This document shows positions 57,722-64,000 of a stretch of DNA of 64,000 bases, piece by piece (position 1 is the stretch's first letter; every line of letters starts with the position of its first letter). The stretch is from Brucella pecoris (GTDB lineage: Bacteria > Pseudomonadota > Alphaproteobacteria > Rhizobiales > Rhizobiaceae). The DNA lies in contig NZ_VEWK01000004.1 of the NCBI RefSeq assembly GCF_006376675.1, positions 1 to 64,000 of the forward strand, in the 5' to 3' direction. Position numbers and translations under genes: made by a program. The notes beneath the pieces were generated by a model. That model worked only from the letters and a program-made list of their open reading frames with translations. It was not told the DNA's origin and ran no database searches.

Positions 57722-59206
57722 TTGAATACGCACCAGTCCGGGGCGGATGCGCTTTCGCGTCCCGAAGATGAAAAACTATCAGCAACTGCCAATCTGGCTT
57801 ATGGCTTCCAGCATGTTCTGACCATGTATGGGGGCATCGTCGCGGTTCCGCTGATCATCGGTCAGGCAGCCGGTCTCAGCCCGACGGAAATCGGCTTGCT
57901 GATCACCGCGTCGCTATTTGCTGGCGGTGTTGCGACCGTCCTGCAAACCATCGGCATTCCCTTCTTCGGCTGCCAGCTACCTCTGGTTCAGGGCGTCTCG
58001 TTTTCGGGCGTCGCCACCATGGTGGCCATCGTCACGTCAAGCCAGACCGGGCAGGCAGGTCTGCAGGTCGTGCTCGGAGCCGTCATCACGGCAGCCGTCA
58101 TCGGCCTTATCATTACGCCGATATTCTCACGCATCACACGCTTCTTTCCGCCGCTCGTCACAGGCATCGTCATCACCACGATCGGCCTGACGCTGATGCC
58201 CGTTGCGGCGCGCTGGGCAATGGGCGGAGACAGCAACAGTCCCGAATTCGGCAGCATGGCCAATATCGGTCTCGCCGGCCTCACACTGGTCATCGTCCTC
58301 ATTCTCAGCAAGATGGGCAATGCCACGATTTCCAGGCTTTCGATCCTGCTCGCCATGGTCATCGGAACCTTTATCGCATGGGCGCTCGGCATGACCGATT
58401 TTTCGCGTGTGGGTGAAGGCGCGATGGTGGCCCTGCCGGAAGTTTTCCACTTCGGCATGCCGGTGTTCAGCCTTGCAGCAACGCTCTCGATGTTCATCGT
58501 GATCATGGTCACGTTGGTCGAAACTTCCGCCGATATCCTGGCTGTCGGTGAAATCATCGGTACGAAAGTGGATTCGCGTCGTCTGGCCAATGGCCTGCGT
58601 GCGGATATGCTTTCAAGCATCCTGTCACCGATTGTTGGCTCTTTCACCCAAAGCGCGTTCGCGCAGAATGTCGGCCTTGTTGCGGTCACCGGCGTGAAAA
58701 GCCGTTATGTCGTGGCCACTGGCGGGTTGATCCTCATCACGCTCGGCCTCCTGCCGGTGATGGGCCGGGTGATTGCCTGCGTTCCTCCGGCGGTTCTGGG
58801 CGGAGCGGGCATTGTCCTGTTCGGCACGGTGGCCGCAAGCGGCATCCGCACGCTGGCGAAAGTGGATTATGAGAACAATATCAATCTCATAATCGTGGCA
58901 ACTTCGATCGGCTTTGGCATGATCCCGATCGCCGCGCCCCAGTTCTACCACAACTTCCCGACCTGGTTCGAAACCATCTTCCATTCCGGTATCAGTTCGG
59001 CAGCGTTGATGGCCATTGCGCTCAACCTGATGTTCAACGAAATCAAGCTGGGCAACAGCAATCAGATGTCAGTCTTTGCGGAAGGCACGGAGCGCATCAT
59101 CCGCCATCACAACATCTCGGAGTTGCATGACGGAGATTATTTCCTGAACGGAAAGCTCTACGATGCCGATGGCAACGAAGTCAGAGTCGTCGCCGCCGCA
59201 CACTGA
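57722..59206 (+). CDS. NCS2-family nucleobase (uracil/xanthine) permease
   Basis: A 494-residue transporter with about fourteen helices, proton-symport type. Family motifs include LPLVQGVSFSGVATMVAI (helix 3), TLVETSADILAVGEIIG, and SFTQSAFAQNVGLVAVTGVKSRYV. These are closer to xanthine/uric-acid than to uracil transporters, but the substrate is not settled by motif alone. It starts at TTG 57722, just behind a strong GGGAGGGAG. Its structured leader suggests regulation at the RNA level. Confidence 0.9.
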   Translation: MNTHQSGADALSRPEDEKLSATANLAYGFQHVLTMYGGIVAVPLIIGQAAGLSPTEIGLLITASLFAGGVATVLQTIGIPFFGCQLPLVQGVSFSGVATMVAIVTSSQTGQAGLQVVLGAVITAAVIGLIITPIFSRITRFFPPLVTGIVITTIGLTLMPVAARWAMGGDSNSPEFGSMANIGLAGLTLVIVLILSKMGNATISRLSILLAMVIGTFIAWALGMTDFSRVGEGAMVALPEVFHFGMPVFSLAATLSMFIVIMVTLVETSADILAVGEIIGTKVDSRRLANGLRADMLSSILSPIVGSFTQSAFAQNVGLVAVTGVKSRYVVATGGLILITLGLLPVMGRVIACVPPAVLGGAGIVLFGTVAASGIRTLAKVDYENNINLIIVATSIGFGMIPIAAPQFYHNFPTWFETIFHSGISSAALMAIALNLMFNEIKLGNSNQMSVFAEGTERIIRHHNISELHDGDYFLNGKLYDADGNEVRVVAAAH

Positions 59207-59211
59207 GCAGG

Positions 59212-59757
59212 TTACCTTAAAACCCGGATCACAGTCCGATCCGTCAAATGAGGCAAGAGGCGCGCCATGTCGGCGCGCCTCAATGCTATGCAACCTTCGG
59301 TCGGTGTATAGCCGGGTCGCACCAGATGAAAGAAAATCGCACTGCCGCATCCACGACGACGTGGTACAATGTTCCAATCCATGACAATGCAGACATCATA
59401 AAGGTCATCGCGCCGCCACATATCCTCGTGGCTTGCCGCATAAGGCAGCTTTACGGGACGATTATAATTGGCGTCGGACGATGCATCGCACCAGCCGTCC
59501 AGACGGCGGATGCGCCCGAGCGGTAGTCGTGATGAGGGCAGCAAACCCTTGTCGCCACGTCGATATCCATAGAGCAGCCGCATGGTTGCCAGCGGCGTCG
59601 CCCCATCACCTTCGCGCTTGAAAGCGCTGATCCCCCCCTTGCCAAGAGCGCATTCCAGCACCAGATTGCCGGCAACAAGCAAGCCGCGAGTCTTGTGGCC
59701 CGGTTTGGCCCGTACATCGATAACGCCGATTCCCCGGCTAGTTTCGTATCTGGCCAA
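59212..59757 (-). CDS. L,D-transpeptidase-like (YkuD) protein
   Basis: A 181-residue YkuD-domain protein. The H-x16-G-C motif is FFHLVRPGYTPTEGCIALR, where the cysteine would be nucleophile in crosslinking peptidoglycan or anchoring proteins. It has no signal peptide in the predicted frame, which is odd for a periplasmic enzyme; an upstream frameshift or another start cannot be excluded, and cytoplasmic homologues of this short kind are common in Rhizobiales. Convergent with the NCS2 permease. Confidence 0.85.
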   Translation of the reverse strand: MARYETSRGIGVIDVRAKPGHKTRGLLVAGNLVLECALGKGGISAFKREGDGATPLATMRLLYGYRRGDKGLLPSSRLPLGRIRRLDGWCDASSDANYNRPVKLPYAASHEDMWRRDDLYDVCIVMDWNIVPRRRGCGSAIFFHLVRPGYTPTEGCIALRRADMARLLPHLTDRTVIRVLR

Positions 59758-59900
59758 GCCCCCACCTCCGTGTCATGCATGTTTTAAACCGTTGTCGGCG
59801 AGCGCAAAAACCTGTTTCGCGTTTCGCCGCTTCAACTTGTCTCCATTAAATGTCATAAAACACCAAGAGCCATTTAAATCAAAGAGTAACGAGGACAGGC

Positions 59901-60584
59901 ATGACAGGCCGTACGATACTGATTGTGGACGATGACGAAGATCTCCGTTCCATCCTCGTCGAACAGCTCGAGCTGTGCGAAGAATTCCAGATTCTGCAGG
60001 AAGACAATGCCACCAAGGGCATCCAGACTGCGAGAAACGGCATTGTAGACCTCCTGATCATGGATGTCGGCCTGCCGGATATGGATGGCCGTGAAGCCGT
60101 AAAGTTGCTGCGCAAGGGCGGTTTCAAGGCACCGATCATCATGCTCACCGGTCACGATACGGAATCGGATACGATTCTCGGTCTCGAATCGGGCGCCAAT
60201 GACTACGTCACCAAACCATTCAAATTCGCGGTGCTTCTGGCGCGTGTGCGTGCACAGCTTCGCCAGCACGAGCAGAGCGAAGACGCGACTTTCATCGTCG
60301 GCCCCTACACATTCAAGCCCGGCCAGAAGCTGCTCATCGACGAGAAGGGCAGCAAGATTCGTCTCACCGAGAAGGAAGCAGCCATCATCAAGTATCTCTA
60401 TCGCGCCGGCGACAAGGTTATCGGTCGCGATGTGCTCCTTGAAGAAGTATGGGGCTATAATTCGGGTGTGACCACGCATACGCTGGAAACCCACGTCTAC
60501 CGTCTGCGCCAGAAAATAGAAAAAGACCCGTCCAATGCGGCGCTTCTGGTCACAGAAAGCGGGGGATACAAGCTTGTCCCATGA
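59901..60584 (+). CDS. otpR: OmpR/PhoB-type response regulator (OtpR/CenR-like)
   Basis: A two-component response regulator of 227 residues. The receiver domain has acidic residues at 10-12, the phosphorylation site at Asp55 (LLIMDVGLPD) and the conserved Lys in VTKPF. The winged-helix effector domain covers residues about 125-227 and ends in LETHVYRLRQKIEKDPSNAALLVTESGGYKLVP. The sequence and the CNB gene that follows match the Brucella OtpR pair, which concerns stress and envelope control; in Caulobacter it is CenR. The kinase is not in this window. Confidence 0.88.
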   Translation: MTGRTILIVDDDEDLRSILVEQLELCEEFQILQEDNATKGIQTARNGIVDLLIMDVGLPDMDGREAVKLLRKGGFKAPIIMLTGHDTESDTILGLESGANDYVTKPFKFAVLLARVRAQLRQHEQSEDATFIVGPYTFKPGQKLLIDEKGSKIRLTEKEAAIIKYLYRAGDKVIGRDVLLEEVWGYNSGVTTHTLETHVYRLRQKIEKDPSNAALLVTESGGYKLVP

Positions 60585-60618
60585 TGGACAGCGCCCGATG
60601 CAGGTGTATTGACGATCC

Positions 60619-61077
60619 ATGGCGCTTGATGACGATATTCGCATTCTCGGCACGGTAGGCCTGTTCGAGTCTTTCACGCCCGAACAGTTGCGGTTGCTTG
60701 CCTTCGGTGCAGAACGTCTCGTTCTCAGAACCGGGCGCGAGCTTTTCCGTGAAGGACAAAGTGCCGACTGCGCCTATATCGTCGTTTCCGGGAACATCAC
60801 CCTGTTTCACGAACAAGACGAAGGGCGGATTGCGATCCGCCCCGTCGGCCCAGGTGCGATGATCGGAGAAATGGCGTTGATCGCACAGACCTCGCGCCTC
60901 ACCGGTGCGGTCGCCGAAGCGGAAACCGAAGTTATCCGCATCAGCCGTTCGATCTTCCGGCGCATCCTCGAAGAATATCCGGAAGTGGCGGCGGCGTTGC
61001 ATTCCCATATCAGTCGCAATTTGCTGGAACTGATCAGCGAAATCGAAAAAGTCGCGCCGCGCCTTAATGGCGATTAG
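60619..61077 (+). CDS. Cyclic-nucleotide-binding-domain protein
   Basis: A 152-residue stand-alone CNB domain. The beta roll GRELFREGQSADCAYIVVSGNITLF and the phosphate cassette region GPGAMIGEMALIAQTSRLTGAVAEAETEVIRIS are present, and the DNA-binding HTH of Crp/Fnr proteins is absent. The first Arg of a canonical cAMP site is not obvious. It starts 34 bases after otpR and is cotranscribed with it in Brucella. It may modulate the response regulator or a partner. Confidence 0.88.
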   Translation: MALDDDIRILGTVGLFESFTPEQLRLLAFGAERLVLRTGRELFREGQSADCAYIVVSGNITLFHEQDEGRIAIRPVGPGAMIGEMALIAQTSRLTGAVAEAETEVIRISRSIFRRILEEYPEVAAALHSHISRNLLELISEIEKVAPRLNGD

Positions 61078-61164
61078 AGCGCCAGCCTGATTCAATCAGA
61101 TCGAAACGCGCTCAAATACATGTCTCCCCAACATGGGACCCGGCTTCAGGATAAAGACATGCTC
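61075..61164. repeat. Rhizobiales-type intergenic mosaic repeat, copy 3 (modules reversed)
   Basis: Starts within the stop codon of the CNB gene. Module B (61075-61113: AGAGCGCCAG, GATTCAATCAGATCGAAACG, CGCTC) is followed by a diverged module A (61114-61164: CCCCAACATGGGACCCGGCTTC, then GACATGCTC). This is the reverse order of the copy at 43472. The rest of the gap to 61411 is AT-rich with no intact gene. Confidence 0.6.
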
Positions 61165-61411
61165 AGCTTCAAGTCCGAAGCCTCTGCCGGTATCGCTTTG
61201 GCTGCCATCGAGCGCCATTCACATGATGCGCAAGCACCAAGGCGTCTTCACTTCAATGAAGCGGCCACAAATCAAACAATGGTTCAAAATAACGGAAAAG
61301 TAATTTCATATTTATTCAACTCATCCTCCTCATTCTAAACAAGTTTTTTAAAATAACCAATTGAAATTAATTAAATATCTAATAGATATATTTAATGAAA
61401 TATTCTATATT

Positions 61412-64000
61412 TTAAGGATCAATCCATAGATCATTAATAATTTTATTCAAATTCTTTTTGGATATATTGTACTTATTTACAAGATCATCATTGCTCATGC
61501 CATCTAGTCTATCAACAACGAAGTTATTTCGTAGTTCTGGCGTTTTAATTATTCCGGATTTTCCTTGAATAAAATCCCGGATTCTTTGTAAATCTTCGGT
61601 AGATCTACCTGGAAAAGTTTGCCGAAGATCTTTAATCTCTTGATCGGGACTTCCTCTTCTTCCACGCTTGGGTCGCGGCCCCTCATCTCTCGGCGACCGG
61701 GGTTGGTCTTCAAGTAGACGTTTGGGTGACGGACTTCTTGCATCCCGGGGCTGCCTCGGTGCGGCCTCATGACTTGGCCCTGGTTGTGCTTGATCATCTA
61801 CTGGCTGGATATATTCCTTAACATATTCCCACTCGTAGTTGAGCCCCCCATCGAATGTACGGTCCCCACTTTTTAAGCGCTTAAGTTCCTCGTCAAACAC
61901 ATTGTCTGCATCGTCAAAATCTGCATAATCATTCTGAACTTCTTGATAGCTTCGGTCTACCATTCTATAAAACTCGTCGAAGTTATTGTTAACTGCGTCT
62001 TGCGCTCCTCCGGCTGCGACTGCTTGTGCACCAGCGTTAGCTCCTGCGGCGGCGGCATCCGCTGCGACTTCTCCACCGGCTGCGGCGGCAGCCGCTGCTT
62101 CTGCACCAACAGCTCCAGCCGCTTCTGCTCCCATTGCAACTTCGCCAACTCCGGGGACAGCATCCAACGACCCGGCGCCTATACCGATCAATAATTCCTT
62201 GAACGGAACATGCCCTGTTGGATCGGTATTGTTGATCGGATCGCCTTCGCAATAGGCATAGGGATTTATGCCACCGGCACCGAAAGGGCTGAGGGTGTCA
62301 GGTGATGTGAAGCGGCGCAGGGACGGTTTATAGAGGCGGTATCCGTTTCCGAGCTGATAGCCGCCAAGCAGGTTGCTTTTGCGCTCGCCATTATAGCCGA
62401 GGATGGCAGGTGACTGCCCTGTCTGCGTTGTCTGCTGGCCGTATGGCGCATAAGCTACATCATAGTGTTGCTGCGCGCCGTTGGGACTGTCAGCACTGAG
62501 GATGGAGCCGTCGAGACCGGCACCGTTCAGCCAGACCGTATTGGCGTTATCGACCTGCGCAATGGCGCCGGAAGGGCCATAGATAAGCCGGCTTGTATTG
62601 CTGCCCTGTCTTTGAGCGGCAAGTGTCGTGCCGTTGTAGAATAGGGTGGTGCCGCTTTCGTTGACGATGCGTCGAAGCGCATCATACTGAAATGTTTTCG
62701 GATCATCAGTGGAGCCCTGCGCCTGAAATCCACGAATATAGCCGCAATTAATCCCCTGATCATAACTCATCACTGAACCGTTCTCGTCACTTTGCAGGCA
62801 ACCATACCCATCATAAGTCAGGTCAATCTGGCTACCGAGGGCGGCATTGCTGTGATTTATAGTGACGAGCTGGGTGATGTCCGTGGTGTCATATGTGAAG
62901 GTCGCAATATCCTGGCCATTTTGAAAGGTCGTGGTAACCTTCAGAATATTGTTGAAGGCATCGTAACCTGGATCACCAGCAGAGCCATAAGCCTCGCTCG
63001 TAACTATGTTGTTTTTGTCATCTCTGATCCAGTCCAGACCTGTCGGATTCTGGACGTTGTAGGTGTTCAGACGATTGCGTTCGTCGTAGGTATAGTCCTC
63101 AATACGGGTGGTTGTAAGATTCTCGGGCAGCGTGGAAACCGAACCGCGCTTGAGAGTACGCGCCCTGATCTGGTGGTTATTAAAATAGTCCTGCTGAATG
63201 AGCGTCCGCTGGCCCGTAAGCGAGCTGTCCATAGTACGGGCAAATTCCCGATCCACGCCATCCCATGTCAGACTTGTGATGAGCGTTTTGGCCGAAAGGC
63301 TGTCAGTTGTGGTCCAGCTCTGTGTGCGACCGAGATTGTCATAGGAAAGGCTCAGCCGGACGTAGCCGCCATCGTTCACGGTCGTCGGTCGGCCATAGAC
63401 GTCGGCCTCCGTCACCGCCCATGTCTGACTCGTAATATCGGTGTAGCTCCAGGCTTTACCGGCAACCGTATGCTCGTGTGATGCCGTCGATCCATCGTCA
63501 AAGGTCTCTGTCAGCAGGCGCCCGGCAAGATCGTAGGAGTTGGTGATGGTATTTGATAGGGCGTTGACCGTGCTCACGGCATTCAAAAGTCGACCGATCT
63601 GTGTCTGATCCGTCTTTTTGGAATAGGAAAACACCGCCGTGTCGGTGGCTTGGCCGCCCACCATCAGGCTTTTTGAAGCGATTTTCCCTCCAAGGGCTGC
63701 CTCATATAAAAACTGAACCGTTGTTCCATAAGGCGTGGTAACCTGGAAAGGTGCGGTCAGACTGCCAGAGTTTTCATCATAAACAGCGGTCGTGACACGC
63801 CCGCCCACGGTCTGTTTTGTCACGCGCCCCAAGCTATCAACTTCACGGGTGCCCATGGATGTGCCGTTCACCTGGATATCCGTTACAGTCGAGGATGCGC
63901 TATCGCGACTGTAGAGACGCGTTACAACAGTGCTTCCGTCACCCTTCTGGTTGGGCACAATGGGCAAGGTCGTCGTGGTGACGCGCCCAAAAACGTCATA
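61412..64000 (-). CDS. RHS-repeat protein, 3' part (5' end beyond the window)
   Basis: At least 862 codons of an RHS/YD-repeat shell protein, in frame to the window edge (last codons read YDVFGRVTTTT). YD repeats run to about 62420, and the RHS core ends in RRFTSPDTLSPFGAGGINPYAYCEGDPINNTDPTGH (about 62220-62310). The variable C-terminus (about 265 residues) has a hydrophobic Ala-rich segment, a charged stretch, a basic Pro/Arg-rich linker with SPSPKRLLED and PKRGRRGSP, and an HTH-like end (SNDDLVNKYNISKKNLNKII). It is AT-rich at the tip, as expected for swapped toxin tips, but no known nuclease motif is seen and no immunity gene follows. Confidence 0.85.
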   Translation of the reverse strand, partial: YDVFGRVTTTTLPIVPNQKGDGSTVVTRLYSRDSASSTVTDIQVNGTSMGTREVDSLGRVTKQTVGGRVTTAVYDENSGSLTAPFQVTTPYGTTVQFLYEAALGGKIASKSLMVGGQATDTAVFSYSKKTDQTQIGRLLNAVSTVNALSNTITNSYDLAGRLLTETFDDGSTASHEHTVAGKAWSYTDITSQTWAVTEADVYGRPTTVNDGGYVRLSLSYDNLGRTQSWTTTDSLSAKTLITSLTWDGVDREFARTMDSSLTGQRTLIQQDYFNNHQIRARTLKRGSVSTLPENLTTTRIEDYTYDERNRLNTYNVQNPTGLDWIRDDKNNIVTSEAYGSAGDPGYDAFNNILKVTTTFQNGQDIATFTYDTTDITQLVTINHSNAALGSQIDLTYDGYGCLQSDENGSVMSYDQGINCGYIRGFQAQGSTDDPKTFQYDALRRIVNESGTTLFYNGTTLAAQRQGSNTSRLIYGPSGAIAQVDNANTVWLNGAGLDGSILSADSPNGAQQHYDVAYAPYGQQTTQTGQSPAILGYNGERKSNLLGGYQLGNGYRLYKPSLRRFTSPDTLSPFGAGGINPYAYCEGDPINNTDPTGHVPFKELLIGIGAGSLDAVPGVGEVAMGAEAAGAVGAEAAAAAAAGGEVAADAAAAGANAGAQAVAAGGAQDAVNNNFDEFYRMVDRSYQEVQNDYADFDDADNVFDEELKRLKSGDRTFDGGLNYEWEYVKEYIQPVDDQAQPGPSHEAAPRQPRDARSPSPKRLLEDQPRSPRDEGPRPKRGRRGSPDQEIKDLRQTFPGRSTEDLQRIRDFIQGKSGIIKTPELRNNFVVDRLDGMSNDDLVNKYNISKKNLNKIINDLWIDP

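Noticed and set aside
61120..61338. A 72-codon plus-strand frame after the CNB gene
   Set aside because: Most of it is made of the dispersed intergenic repeat, and it has no clear ribosome site.

Overview
The window looks like the chromosome of an alphaproteobacterium of the family Brucellaceae (Ochrobactrum/Brucella type). Several things point there: the conserved order of housekeeping genes, an OtpR/CenR-type response regulator followed by a cyclic-nucleotide-binding protein, the etfB-etfA-hydroxybutyryl-CoA dehydrogenase cluster, argH-lptM-lysA-DUF4175, hisC-tyrC-DUF2125, ftsE-ftsX, and dispersed intergenic repeats of the Rhizobiales kind. No database was searched, so the genus is an inference from gene content.

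Region 1 (about 1-12,000) is an integrated phage-derived element. From its right end, reading on the minus strand, it holds a tyrosine integrase, an unknown protein, an AlpA-type regulator, a replication module (winged-helix protein, CHC2/Toprim primase, DUF3631 ATPase), small phage proteins, a membrane diguanylate cyclase, and a ribbon-helix-helix protein translationally coupled to an orphan tail tape-measure protein. Three plus-strand cargo genes follow, including an exported trypsin-like protease. A cluster of inverted and direct 9-mers inside the DUF3631 gene looks like a replication origin. No other structural genes are visible, so this may be a satellite or a prophage remnant.

Region 2 (12,000-61,100) is core chromosome. 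It covers sulphur amino acid enzymes (a cystathionine gamma-synthase-family protein behind an attenuator-like terminator, and cysK), an FNR/FixK-boxed universal stress protein, electron transfer flavoprotein genes behind a 16-bp perfect palindrome, and a queC-queD-queE operon under a preQ1-I riboswitch that also covers the ribosome binding site. Further along are transporters, argH, lysA, hpt, hisC, tyrC, ppa, plsC, ftsEX, aqpZ, the hemC-hemD-mitofilin-HemY cluster divergent from tsaD-gpsA, a MocR regulator divergent from an EamA exporter, an NCS2 nucleobase permease with a strongly folded leader, an L,D-transpeptidase, and otpR with its CNB partner.

Region 3 (61,400-64,000) is the 3' part of an RHS-repeat gene cut by the window edge. 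Its C-terminal tip is variable and AT-rich, with a basic/proline-rich linker and an HTH-like end, and no intact immunity gene follows it. No tRNA, rRNA, CRISPR array or intact insertion sequence was recognised in the window.
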